This document shows, piece after piece, positions 26,373 through 34,724 of a stretch of DNA of 64,000 bases (position 1 is the stretch's first letter; the number at the start of each line of letters is the position of its first letter). The stretch is from NCBI GenBank assembly GCA_947456305.1, contig CANGPN010000005.1, positions 101,570 to 165,569 of the forward strand. Direction: 5' to 3'. Both the position numbers and the translations under genes were made by a program. The DNA is from Comamonadaceae bacterium (GTDB taxonomy: Bacteria; Pseudomonadota; Gammaproteobacteria; Burkholderiales; Burkholderiaceae_C). The notes under the pieces are model-generated. The model saw only the letters and a program-made list of their open reading frames with translations. It had not been told where the DNA came from and searched no databases.

Positions 26373-27644
26373 ATGTCTATTCAGCTACTTATCAAACAGC
26401 TTACCAAGAACGTTCCTCCGGAAAAATTCTGGCTAGGCTTTGTTGTACGCTATTGGAAAACTGTAGATGCAAAGTCTGTTCCATGCTGCGAAGCTGTTGA
26501 AATTACTTCTCTGGGTTTAACTTTAGCCTCAGAAAATCGTGAGCGTAATGGATTCACCTTTCCTGTTCCGCTGTGGCACAAAAACCGCTATCCCAGTCCA
26601 GATACCAACACTATCGTCCCCCGGTTTTATGTAGGTATAAATGAACCTGACCTTGTTTTTCCTCATTGCCGCATTTTTGATTCTGTGGATTTTGTCTTTG
26701 CTGCAAAAGATGGCATGACTCTCAGCGAATTAAGCGGGTCGACTTCAGTTACCTTCTTTACTACAGATAAGCCCGATGGTATTTGTTTGGACATCTATGA
26801 CAGTTATTTGCACGCTAAAGCAGTACGAATTCCTTTGATCGAGAAAAATAAAGCGGAAAAGAGAGTTTTTTGTCGCATTGATCAATTGACAGAGATTGAT
26901 GGATATCCGGGTGATATCAATAGCTATTGTCTTCAGCATGCCAATCTTCTCAAAAGTCGTGATTCAGGTGAAAATACAAAGACAGTGATAAAACCTGAGC
27001 CAAAACCTGAACCCAGACCTAAACCAAAACCTTCGATTCAGTCGAATGATGAAATAGTTTTGGTCAGAGGACAAAACACGGAACTGGACAAAAACTCACC
27101 CGGGCTGACTCAAATTACGATCGAGCTTGGTTGGCTTGCTCCCATGTTATTAGATGCAAATGTTGAGATTGATCCGACTGTTTTTCTGCTACAAGATAAC
27201 GGCAAGGTAAGGGATGAGCGTGATTTTATTTTCTTCAATAATGACAAATCTAACTGCAAATCGGTTGAGTTAGTTTTGAATCATTTGAATGACGCTAACG
27301 GTTTTAAAAAGGTTGATTTCGTTGTAATGCTGTCAACTGTACCCATTGAAATTCAGAAAATGGCTTTCTGCTTAACTATTGACGGTCCAGGTTCCAAGGA
27401 TTTCTACTTTAGACATGTCCGCAACGCATACATGCGAATTGTTAATAAAAATAATGCGCAAGGACTTTTTCGATTTGACTTGAAAGAGGATGACATTTTA
27501 GGTACTGAGAAGACCTTGATTATTGGGGAAATATACCGGTATCGCAATGGCTGGAAGTTTAAAGCCATAAGTCAAGGTTTTGCTCAAGGATTAGAAAAGT
27601 TGTGTAAGCACCATGGTATCGAGGAAATTGATAACGCTAATTAA
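26373..27644 (+). CDS. TerD-like fusion protein lacking the calcium motif
   Basis: N-terminal domain of about 205 residues of unknown type (strands such as KFWLGFVVRYWKTVDAK and FDSVDFVFAAKDG), a Pro/Lys linker at about 208-222 (PEPKPEPRPKPKP) and a TerD-fold domain (about 226-415). The TerD domain has ELGWLAP, FLLQDNGKVRDERDFIFFNN and GEIYRYRNGWKFKAISQGF, but where TerD has the GDGDDE calcium loop this one has NHLNDANGFKKVDF, so calcium binding is probably lost. This layout resembles TerA/TerF-like relatives more than TerD. The ATG at 26373 follows a TTG in frame. Divergent from terD with about 130 bases between. Confidence 0.8.
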   Translation: MSIQLLIKQLTKNVPPEKFWLGFVVRYWKTVDAKSVPCCEAVEITSLGLTLASENRERNGFTFPVPLWHKNRYPSPDTNTIVPRFYVGINEPDLVFPHCRIFDSVDFVFAAKDGMTLSELSGSTSVTFFTTDKPDGICLDIYDSYLHAKAVRIPLIEKNKAEKRVFCRIDQLTEIDGYPGDINSYCLQHANLLKSRDSGENTKTVIKPEPKPEPRPKPKPSIQSNDEIVLVRGQNTELDKNSPGLTQITIELGWLAPMLLDANVEIDPTVFLLQDNGKVRDERDFIFFNNDKSNCKSVELVLNHLNDANGFKKVDFVVMLSTVPIEIQKMAFCLTIDGPGSKDFYFRHVRNAYMRIVNKNNAQGLFRFDLKEDDILGTEKTLIIGEIYRYRNGWKFKAISQGFAQGLEKLCKHHGIEEIDNAN

Positions 27645-28071
27645 AACATTCATAGTCATTGCTTGCTTTGTAAGCACCGCTTCTTTTGCGGGTTTAGGTT
27701 CCTTACTTAGCAGGCTTGCTGTTGGTGCAGAGCAAGTTGCGGTTAAAGAAGCAGGATTGATTGCCAGATTAACCAAGAGTGCGTCTGGGCTTAAGCTCGC
27801 TGAGCGTTATGGTGATGAAGTTGCTCAAAAAGTGATTGAAGAAACACTGATTTGCGTTGATGAGCGAATGCGGCACGACCAAAAATCACAAACTCAAAAA
27901 AACTTAACATCAAAACAAAGAAAAGAACAAGCCAGTAATAAATGTATTTTAGGTTTTCTAAAGTGTATGGAAAATTCACCTAATATCTCTAAACAATCTA
28001 AGAATAAATCGATCAATCGCTGTATCAATGAAGTCAATACAAAAGCCAAAAAGCCAAACAGAATCAAGTAG
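27613..28071 (+). CDS. Exported hypothetical protein with paired cysteines
   Basis: A 152-residue protein with a signal peptide (TFIVIACFVSTASFAG) whose start overlaps the end of the TerD-like fusion by 32 bases in another frame. The mature protein is helical, with a Gln/Lys-rich middle (DQKSQTQKNLTSKQRKEQ) and four Cys in the C-terminal half (LICVDER, NKCILGFLKCMEN, NRCINEV) spaced as in a disulfide-stabilised helical hairpin. No family recognised. Confidence 0.55.
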   Translation: MVSRKLITLIKTFIVIACFVSTASFAGLGSLLSRLAVGAEQVAVKEAGLIARLTKSASGLKLAERYGDEVAQKVIEETLICVDERMRHDQKSQTQKNLTSKQRKEQASNKCILGFLKCMENSPNISKQSKNKSINRCINEVNTKAKKPNRIK

Positions 28072-28196
28072 ATTAAAAGTATTTACATTGTGATGCACAA
28101 ATGCTTTGACATTGTATTTTTTAAGTGATTAACTTTTCCATAAAGCTTTAAAATAAAATTATCATTTGTTGCATTTATTTTTACGGAAACAAAAAT

Positions 28197-28613
28197 ATGA
28201 ACAAGAAAATATTTCTAAACCTAAGCTTGACGGTATACGTTGTTCTATTTTCAGGATTTACGCACAGCGCTGAAAACGACGGTAAGTCGAATGGAGTGGC
28301 AAAGTTACTTAACGGGCGTACGTACATACGGCTGGACAATGATGCAACCTGTAAGTCAAATAATCCTGAACATACTGTTTTAAAAACATGGGCCAATAAG
28401 ATAACTTTCGAAAACGGACGGATTCTGATCTGGGGCAAAGTATGTAATGACTCTCCTGAATCTCTACCCGTCGCCAAGCTTGGTAAAACCCTTCTGATAT
28501 CTGCGGATCTCAAGCGCATTGTTTACAACAAAGAAGTACTTCTATATTCCAAAGATGCTCCAAAGTTGTGTGACGCAGGTCAATGGTGTCCCGTTGAAAA
28601 TAACACACCATGA
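28197..28613 (+). CDS. Exported hypothetical protein, 138 residues
   Basis: Signal peptide (TVYVVLFSGFTHSAE) then a small domain of strands with four Cys (DATCKSNN, GKVCNDS, KLCDAGQWC). No family recognised. ACGGAAAC upstream of the ATG is a reasonable ribosome binding site. The stop overlaps the start of the metzincin gene as ATGA, so it may be the pro-part, inhibitor or partner of that protease (inference from coupling only). Confidence 0.55.
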   Translation: MNKKIFLNLSLTVYVVLFSGFTHSAENDGKSNGVAKLLNGRTYIRLDNDATCKSNNPEHTVLKTWANKITFENGRILIWGKVCNDSPESLPVAKLGKTLLISADLKRIVYNKEVLLYSKDAPKLCDAGQWCPVENNTP

Positions 28614-29578
28614 ATAAGTTTCATGTTTCAGTGCGCTTAATCGCTTGCCTCTCGCTGCTGGTTTTGAATGCAGTGATTGCTTTTGCTCAAAATACAGCCA
28701 ATCAATGTCCTGACCAACTGTCCGGCTTGAAATCCAGTATTTGGAAAATAATTGAAATCCCCGTTTGCTGGGAAACAATTTCACCGAATACAGCCACTGA
28801 GCGGCAATGGGTAAGACAGGCAACTGTGGATACCTGGGAAAAAAATTCCTCTGTGCGGTTTATTGGATGGGGAGGGTGTCAATCAAACAGCAGAGGTATT
28901 CGTATCGGCATCGGTGATATCCATCCGCATACCAAGGGACTGGGTAACCAGCTTGACGGTACCACCAAGGGAATGGAACTTAACTTCACATTTGCTATCT
29001 GGTCGCCCAGTTGCTCACAACCCAGTAGAAGAGAGTACTGCATCAAGAATATAGCTGTCCACGAATTTGGTCATGCACTGGGGTTTTCGCACGAACAAAA
29101 CAGAGCTGATGCCCCCGATTGGTGTCAGAAAGAAAAAGCAGGTACCAATGGCGATGTTTATATCACTCCCTACGATTTGAATTCTGTGATGAATTATTGC
29201 AACCCGAAATGGGGTGGCGATGGGAATCTGAGCGAACTTGACATCAAAGGCTTGCAGGCTTGGTACGGTAAACCCAAAATGCCTTTGAATCGTTTCGACG
29301 GGCGGTGGAGGGGTAATTTGACTTACAGCGACCCTGGGTGTGTTGCAGACAACATAGAGGTCAGCATAAGCGGCTCCAAGGTAACTGGAGCCATGTCAAC
29401 ACCTGATGGTAGGCGAGTTGCTGTGCAGGCTAGTTTGGATCAAGCTGGCCAGCTCAAAGGTTTTCAACTGCGCTTATCACCCAAAGACCTGATCACGTTG
29501 CGCGGCGGCTTGACAGAGGGAAGCTTGACCAGTACTGATTGCGGTTGCGGTTCATACAGTTTCAGACGAAGCGAATAA
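28610..29578 (+). CDS. Secreted zinc metalloprotease of the metzincin type
   Basis: Signal peptide (LLVLNAVIAFAQ), then a catalytic domain with the full metzincin zinc site HEFGHALGFSH (His151, Glu152, His155, His161) and the Met-turn SVMNYC about 40 residues later. Several Cys (CPDQ, PVCWET, GGCQ, SPSCSQ, EYCIK, DWCQ) indicate disulfides. Spacing and the DTWEKNSSVRFIGWG segment are like M10/M12 (astacin- or matrixin-like) bacterial enzymes. A C-terminal beta domain (about 225-322) may bind surface ligands. It is coupled to the small exported protein upstream. Confidence 0.85.
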   Translation: MNKFHVSVRLIACLSLLVLNAVIAFAQNTANQCPDQLSGLKSSIWKIIEIPVCWETISPNTATERQWVRQATVDTWEKNSSVRFIGWGGCQSNSRGIRIGIGDIHPHTKGLGNQLDGTTKGMELNFTFAIWSPSCSQPSRREYCIKNIAVHEFGHALGFSHEQNRADAPDWCQKEKAGTNGDVYITPYDLNSVMNYCNPKWGGDGNLSELDIKGLQAWYGKPKMPLNRFDGRWRGNLTYSDPGCVADNIEVSISGSKVTGAMSTPDGRRVAVQASLDQAGQLKGFQLRLSPKDLITLRGGLTEGSLTSTDCGCGSYSFRRSE

Positions 29579-29595
29579 ATGCGATTGCAATTTCC

Positions 29596-30366
29596 ATGAC
29601 CGATCACCAAAACCTCATCAAACGCCGCAATATTCTTCACTTAGGTATTGCTGGGACCACATTTCCATCGTTACTTGTTCCGACTACTGCAAAAGCTGTT
29701 GTACCTGCAGGAGGATGCTGTTTGATGCATGGAGGTCAAGCTCTTGTTTCCCAGTCTCGCTTGGGGCGAACCGACAAAGTAGGTGCTCAGCTAGAGTCTT
29801 CAGGGGACACTCGGTTAGATCATTCGCTGGGAATCATCTTGGCCGAATTAGCGTGGAAATTTAAGGTGCGGCCTGGATTCGGTTACTTTGATGATCGTGG
29901 CTCACCTAACGCTTTAGCACTTCCCGAAAGTCGACTTCCATCAAGTGAGGGAACGGTTCTTTTTGGACGAGAAATGCTGTCTACGCAATTGAAAAATCCC
30001 AATGGCGATATGTTCATCATGGGGATATGCGCACATGAATTTGCACATATTGTTCAATTTTTCTCTGGCTTTTATGAGCGGTTGAGTAAAGGCCAACAAA
30101 CCAAAAAGCTGGTGGAGTTACATGCCGATTTTTTAAGCGGCTACTACATGGGTTCGCGAAAAATTAATTATTCGCCTGCTGAGTTAGTCTCGCTTGGTCG
30201 CAGTTGGGAAAGCATAGGGGACTCCAGCTATACAGACCCTCAACACCACGGTACTTCTGAAGAAAGATTACAAGCAGTTGAACAAGGCTTCAGGTTTGCT
30301 AGGGACCGACCTGAGTTTGGTGTTAAGGCGGCTTGCGAAGTCGGCGCGAGATATTTGAAGATTTAA
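29596..30366 (+). CDS. HExxH metallopeptidase with Tat-like leader
   Basis: The chosen ATG at 29596 gives MTDHQNLIKRRNILHLGIAG, a twin-arginine-like leader. The core has ICAHEFAHIVQFFSG (His147, Glu148, His151) and, 23 residues on, VELHADFLSGYYMG (Glu174, Asp178), the zinc-site pattern HExxH...ExxAD seen in M48-like and YpfJ-type neutral zinc peptidases. The active site faces the exported compartment. An upstream start at 29539 would overlap the metzincin gene. Two metallopeptidases in tandem and an FGE-fold protein after them suggest a secreted proteolytic set. Confidence 0.75.
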   Translation: MTDHQNLIKRRNILHLGIAGTTFPSLLVPTTAKAVVPAGGCCLMHGGQALVSQSRLGRTDKVGAQLESSGDTRLDHSLGIILAELAWKFKVRPGFGYFDDRGSPNALALPESRLPSSEGTVLFGREMLSTQLKNPNGDMFIMGICAHEFAHIVQFFSGFYERLSKGQQTKKLVELHADFLSGYYMGSRKINYSPAELVSLGRSWESIGDSSYTDPQHHGTSEERLQAVEQGFRFARDRPEFGVKAACEVGARYLKI

Positions 30367-30380
30367 ACCCAAGGTTTTAT

Positions 30381-31307
30381 ATGAGTGTTAATTTACGAGT
30401 TTTGATTGTCCCATTGGTTGTGATGTGTTTGGGGGGAATTAACCATGCCAATGCGGAAGAACGGATTTGTCCAGATGGCAAGCGGAGCTACTTTGGAGTC
30501 TGCCCCGATGAAGGAAATCAATCCAGACCTCCGTCTACGACGCCTTCGACTCCTACTCCTCCTCAGCAGAAACCAAAGTCAATACCTGGCCCGCTACCGG
30601 TACCAGCACCTGTTGTTGATTCCAATGCCAAAGATTGTGATCAGTGCCCTGAGATGGTGGTTTTGCCGCCCGGCGGCTTCATGATGGGTTCTAGTCCTAA
30701 AGAGCAAATTGCCACTGCAATCCCTCAGCACCGCGTCAATATTCAATCATTCTCTATAGGTAAATACGAAGTTACGCAGCAGCAGTGGTCTTCGGTGATG
30801 GGATCAAACCCCAGCCGCTCCAAAGGACCGAATTTGCCGGTTGAAAATGTGACATGGGATGAAGCACAGCAATATGTGCAAAGGCTGAGCCAAAAAACAG
30901 GTAAGCAATATAGATTGCCATCAGAAGCCGAGTGGGAATATGCAGCACGTGCTGGAAGTGCTACACCCTATCCGAAAGGCAACAGTGATTCGGAGTTAAG
31001 TACTTATGCTTGGTACAGTGCTAACGCTACTACTACGAATCCCGTGGGTATGAAAACTTCTAATCAATTTGGTCTGTACGACATGTTGGGCAATGTCTAT
31101 GAGTGGACTCAGGATTGTTGGGGCGCAAATTACAGCGGTGCTCCTGCAGATGGAACTGCCTGGACGATAGGCCGGTGTAGTGAACGGGTGATTCGCGGCG
31201 GTTCTTGGAATAACACATCGGATTATTTGCGCTATGCATTTCGTATCAAACGCAGTACCACCACACGTAATTTCAATATTGGTTTTCGTGTAGCCAGAAC
31301 ACCTTGA
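30381..31307 (+). CDS. Exported formylglycine-generating-enzyme-fold (SUMF1) protein
   Basis: Start at the ATG at 30381 (AAGG six bases upstream). After a signal peptide (cleaved after NHANA) and a Pro-rich linker comes a complete FGE-sulfatase domain (about residues 90-305): PEMVVLPPGGFMMGSS, HRVNIQSFSIGKYEVTQ, YRLPSEAEWEYAARAG, YDMLGNVYEWTQDCW, RVIRGGSW, IGFRVA. The copper-binding Cys pair that FGE enzymes have just after GGSW is absent (NNTSDYLRYAFRIK), so it is probably not an oxidase but a binding protein of this fold. The second copy of the domain, at 61525-62886, shares long identical stretches. Confidence 0.88.
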   Translation: MSVNLRVLIVPLVVMCLGGINHANAEERICPDGKRSYFGVCPDEGNQSRPPSTTPSTPTPPQQKPKSIPGPLPVPAPVVDSNAKDCDQCPEMVVLPPGGFMMGSSPKEQIATAIPQHRVNIQSFSIGKYEVTQQQWSSVMGSNPSRSKGPNLPVENVTWDEAQQYVQRLSQKTGKQYRLPSEAEWEYAARAGSATPYPKGNSDSELSTYAWYSANATTTNPVGMKTSNQFGLYDMLGNVYEWTQDCWGANYSGAPADGTAWTIGRCSERVIRGGSWNNTSDYLRYAFRIKRSTTTRNFNIGFRVARTP

Positions 31308-31340
31308 AAATCATTTATCTTTGATTTAATTCATTTCCGC

Positions 31341-31457
31341 TTACTTGGCGACAGCTGCAGTGCCTTTATTTGTGCAACCCTGAAACAGTTGAACTGGTGT
31401 GAGAGCCACTTCAGCACAGAGTTCAAGATACAGATCAGGGTCAAAGTCTTTTTTCAT
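31341..31457 (-). CDS. Possible 38-residue small protein
   Basis: A short frame (MKKDFDPDLYLELCAEVAL...) 19 bases downstream of the CWC gene on the same strand. It has a plausible amino-acid composition with a short amphipathic helix, but only a weak ribosome binding site, so it may not be translated. Confidence 0.3.
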   Translation of the reverse strand: MKKDFDPDLYLELCAEVALTPVQLFQGCTNKGTAAVAK

Positions 31458-31476
31458 AAAATCAATTATTTAGAAA

Positions 31477-31713
31477 TCAGTGAGTATTGAAAGAAACTGG
31501 TTTTTTTGAAGTGTTTGAACATTTGAAACAAATACAAACTTTGCCTTTTGCTTCATCAGGTACTGATTTCATTACTTCAGGCGTAAAGGCAACACCCATG
31601 CACCAGCACCTTGCCGGGGCAGTGCCTGTTGCTTCGGCGATTTCCATTGCACAAACGTTGGGCTCATGACAGATGGGGCATAGATTGGGATCCATTGATT
31701 TTTCAGGTGTCAT
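31477..31713 (-). CDS. Cysteine-rich CWC family protein
   Basis: A 78-residue protein with the CWC pattern: PNLCPICHEPNVCAM near the N-terminus, ARCWCMG in the middle and KVCICFKCSN near the C-terminus, eight Cys that could hold one or two metal ions. CWC (PF14375) proteins are small and of unknown function, found widely in proteobacteria. The ATG at 31713 is used; the ATG six codons in lacks a ribosome binding site. Confidence 0.8.
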   Translation of the reverse strand: MTPEKSMDPNLCPICHEPNVCAMEIAEATGTAPARCWCMGVAFTPEVMKSVPDEAKGKVCICFKCSNTSKKPVSFNTH

Positions 31714-31913
31714 TCAATATCTCAACTGCAAGGTATTTTAAAAGTTTTATATTATTTTATTTAATTAAACTTTTTAATTTATTTTTTATTACTTGAGTTA
31801 CATCGTCGACTTTTATAAATTGTCATGATGTATGACTTGTTTTTGATGAAACTTACCAAGACGGCGTGTTCAGAGAGTTGTCCGTCTTTTGATCAATAAA
31901 CAGGGAGTCACAA

Positions 31914-32390
31914 ATGAAATTGAGTTACCTTACTTTGGCATTTGCCATCACTGCCTCTATCAGTGGTTTGGCTCAAGCGGATAACAGATACAAAACAACT
32001 GCTTACCTTAAAACAGATTTTCAAACCCAGGAATGGAATGGAGGTAAGGTCACGGTTGGAAGTCTTAAAGGCGTGATTGAGACGCATGGCAGCAAAGTAC
32101 AAGGCATTCCCAATGGCGAGAGTGTGCAAAACTGCTTGATTCGAGTAGTCAGAATGGGTGAATCAACCGATGTGGTTGCCAATTGTTCATTTGTAGACAA
32201 AGACGGAGACATCCGTTATGGATTATCAGAGAGAAAACAAGGAGATATGTCGGTCGGTGGTAGCGGTAAAACCCGGTTCCTTGGGGGCACCGGTAAGTAC
32301 AAAGGCGTGACCGGCAGCTGTGAATACACCTCTAAATATTTGCCTGAAAATTGGCTAGTGGTCGAGTCAACTTGCATTAAAGATGAGTGA
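31914..32390 (+). CDS. Exported barrel-like hypothetical protein
   Basis: GGGAG precedes the ATG and a signal peptide ends after LAQA. The 158-residue product is rich in strands with a conserved-looking GGTGKYKGVTGSCEYTSKY near the C-terminus, a motif (GGTGxYxGxxG) typical of the allene-oxide-cyclase/dirigent-like barrels, found in many exported bacterial proteins of unknown function. Two Cys (NCLIR, NCSF) and a third pair near the end may form disulfides. It stands alone between the CWC and photolyase genes. Confidence 0.6.
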   Translation: MKLSYLTLAFAITASISGLAQADNRYKTTAYLKTDFQTQEWNGGKVTVGSLKGVIETHGSKVQGIPNGESVQNCLIRVVRMGESTDVVANCSFVDKDGDIRYGLSERKQGDMSVGGSGKTRFLGGTGKYKGVTGSCEYTSKYLPENWLVVESTCIKDE

Positions 32391-32414
32391 TTACAGTTTG
32401 TCATCTCAAAATAA

Positions 32415-33935
32415 CTAGAAGTTAAAACCTAGCTGTTTTTGATCAAGCTGTTGTTGAGCAACTGACTTTTTGCGCGATTGCATTGGTTTACGCGATGCAT
32501 GTTTTTCAACAACAGCTTTTTTACCTTCTTTCACATCAGTCATATTGCGCCTTGCATACAAACGTTGCTTGGATTCACGTGTGGCAGTCGCTAAATCAAC
32601 CACGGGCACGACAAGTTGATCTCCCATTGCTTTCTTCTTTTTCAAGGTCGCAGGCATCAGCCAAGGCTCGAATAGCCATGTATCTGGCACATCCCGCATA
32701 GGGGCAAGCCACTGCCTGACAAATTTCCCGTAAGGATCATGGTCCTGTGCTTGTTTGATAGGGTTGTAAACACGGGTGGTGTTGATTCCTGTTGTTCCTG
32801 ATTGCATCTGCAATTGGCTCCAGTGAATCCCAGGTTCGTAGTCTAAAAATTGAGTTGCCAGCCATTCGCCTACAGGCCGCCAGTGCAACCATAGAGGATA
32901 GGCTGCCACAGATACCAACATGGCGCGCATACGAAAATTTAACCACCCGGTTTCTCTCAGCATGGTGACGCAGGCGTCAACCATGGGCCAGCCCGTGCGT
33001 GCTTCTTTGAGTGCTTCAAAATATGCGAGATTGAAGTCTTGTTCTCTCAGGCTGTCATAGCCTTGATGCATGTTTCGCCATTCGATGTCAGGCTCGCTTT
33101 CAAGCTTTTGAATAAAATGGCAATGCCAATAAAGACGACTGACGAATGCAGTCAATCCGGCTCGATGTCTGGCTGCTTGAGGAGGAATTTTGGTGATGTG
33201 AGCGCGCGTTTGTTGCACCACTTCACGCATGCTGATACAACCATATGCAAGGTATGCAGACAGTCTGGAACAAGCATCAGGAGCAGAAAGTGGAGATGAG
33301 ATCCCGCCACGATATCCAATGCTTCGAGCGTTGAGAAAGCTGTGCAGTGTTTTCAATGCATTCTCTCGTCCACCTTTTTGTCGCATGGGCGGGTCGTGCC
33401 GCAAATGGCTTGGTGCAGTCATCGAAAATGTGTCTGGCGGAGGCGGGCACCAAAAATGCAATGAATCAAAGTTTTGTGCAGGGGACGCCATGTGTTGCTC
33501 CCAAGCGCTTTGCCAGAGGTTGCGGTTTTTCAAGCGCCGTACCACGCCAAACTGTGGGTACTCATGCCAATCGATACCGTGTGATTTACACCAGACTGCA
33601 ACTTTAAGATCACGTGCATAGGTGAAACCGTTGCCAGTTTCTTCATGCGAATAAATACTTGTAAAAGGTGCGTTTTGCCAAATTCTTTTCAGTACATCAG
33701 GCAATTCGCCGTAATGGATTTCTATACACCCCCCCAGGGTTCTCAAGAAAGCGTCCAATTCCTGTAAGGACTCGCGGACAAACTCAAAATGCTGAAGCGC
33801 ACAGTCAGGTTGTAACCACAGTTCGGGCTCAATGACATAAATGCATCTGACAGGTCCGCGCTTACTGGCTTGAGACAATGCCTCGTGATCCTGCCAGCGT
33901 AAATCGCGTTTGAACCAAATCAAGGAGTAGTTCAT
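32415..33935 (-). CDS. phr: Cryptochrome/photolyase family protein
   Basis: A 506-residue flavoprotein of the photolyase/cryptochrome superfamily. The N-terminal domain (YSLIWFKRDLRWQDHEAL) binds an antenna chromophore; the C-terminal FAD domain has GWPMVDACVTMLRETGWLNFRMR, LDYEPGIHWSQLQMQSGTTG and NPIKQAQDHDPYGKFVRQW, all typical of class I DNA photolyases and related cryptochromes. The Arg/Lys-rich tail is unusual. Repair of cyclobutane pyrimidine dimers is likely; the subtype (CPD, FeS-type, CRY-like) is not settled by eye. It lies alone on the minus strand upstream of the Liv genes. Confidence 0.9.
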   Translation of the reverse strand: MNYSLIWFKRDLRWQDHEALSQASKRGPVRCIYVIEPELWLQPDCALQHFEFVRESLQELDAFLRTLGGCIEIHYGELPDVLKRIWQNAPFTSIYSHEETGNGFTYARDLKVAVWCKSHGIDWHEYPQFGVVRRLKNRNLWQSAWEQHMASPAQNFDSLHFWCPPPPDTFSMTAPSHLRHDPPMRQKGGRENALKTLHSFLNARSIGYRGGISSPLSAPDACSRLSAYLAYGCISMREVVQQTRAHITKIPPQAARHRAGLTAFVSRLYWHCHFIQKLESEPDIEWRNMHQGYDSLREQDFNLAYFEALKEARTGWPMVDACVTMLRETGWLNFRMRAMLVSVAAYPLWLHWRPVGEWLATQFLDYEPGIHWSQLQMQSGTTGINTTRVYNPIKQAQDHDPYGKFVRQWLAPMRDVPDTWLFEPWLMPATLKKKKAMGDQLVVPVVDLATATRESKQRLYARRNMTDVKEGKKAVVEKHASRKPMQSRKKSVAQQQLDQKQLGFNF

Positions 33936-34004
33936 AGGTAACTTGATTTAGTTTACTCTTGAGAATTTGATCTGCCTAGGGAGTTCAGTAGACACAAGTT
34001 AAGG

Positions 34005-34724
34005 CTAATGACCGCCAAGATAGGCAATGCGAACCTGTTCATTGTTTAATAATTCTTGGGGTGTACCTTCGATGGTGATGTTTCCTGAGTCAAGAACATA
34101 ACCACGGGAAGCTACAGACAAGGCCATATTTGCATTTTGTTCAACCAGCAATAGAGTAGTGCCTCTACTGTGTATGGTACGTATGGCTGCAAACAAGTTT
34201 TGCACAATCAGAGGTGCTAGTCCAAGAGAAGGTTCATCCAGCATCAATAATTTGGGGCGCGACATCAGGCCACGGGCAACTGCCAACATTTGCTGTTGAC
34301 CGCCGGAGAGAGTCCAGCCCAAGACGTTTTCAAATCGCTTAATTTCCGGAAAAATTTCAAATACCTCATCTGTTTCATTTTCAAGTACTGAGCGCTTAAT
34401 GCCGTTACGGTTAGATGCTCCAAGCAAAATATTTTCACGAACTGTCAAGCCTGGAAAAATTCGACGGCCTTCAGGCACGTGAGCTAAACCGAGTCTGACA
34501 ATTTTTTCAGGAGAAAGCTGATGGATGGCATGACCGTCAAACCAAATTTCTCCACTAAAGGTGCGTAACAATCCGGATATGGTTTGCAATGTAGTGGTTT
34601 TACCTGCGCCGTTGGCGCCAAGTAAGGTCACGATTTCGCCTGCCTCTACTGACAGCGAAATTTGATGAAGCGCTTCCACACTTCCGTAGCCACTCGCGAC
34701 TTGTTTCAACTCAAGCAGTGGCAT
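34005..34724 (-). CDS. livF: Branched-chain amino acid ABC transporter ATPase LivF
   Basis: Walker A GANGAGKTT (residues 35-43), signature LSGGQQQML, Walker B KLLMLDEPSLGL and the H-loop are all in place, with the typical LivF start (LELKQVASGYGSVEALHQIS). A 239-residue, stand-alone ATPase that pairs with LivG. It is the last gene of the operon and its start overlaps the end of the LivM-LivG gene by 14 bases. Imported ligand: branched-chain or other amino acid, possibly amides or urea-like compounds; the binding protein does not settle this. Confidence 0.93.
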   Translation of the reverse strand: MPLLELKQVASGYGSVEALHQISLSVEAGEIVTLLGANGAGKTTTLQTISGLLRTFSGEIWFDGHAIHQLSPEKIVRLGLAHVPEGRRIFPGLTVRENILLGASNRNGIKRSVLENETDEVFEIFPEIKRFENVLGWTLSGGQQQMLAVARGLMSRPKLLMLDEPSLGLAPLIVQNLFAAIRTIHSRGTTLLLVEQNANMALSVASRGYVLDSGNITIEGTPQELLNNEQVRIAYLGGH

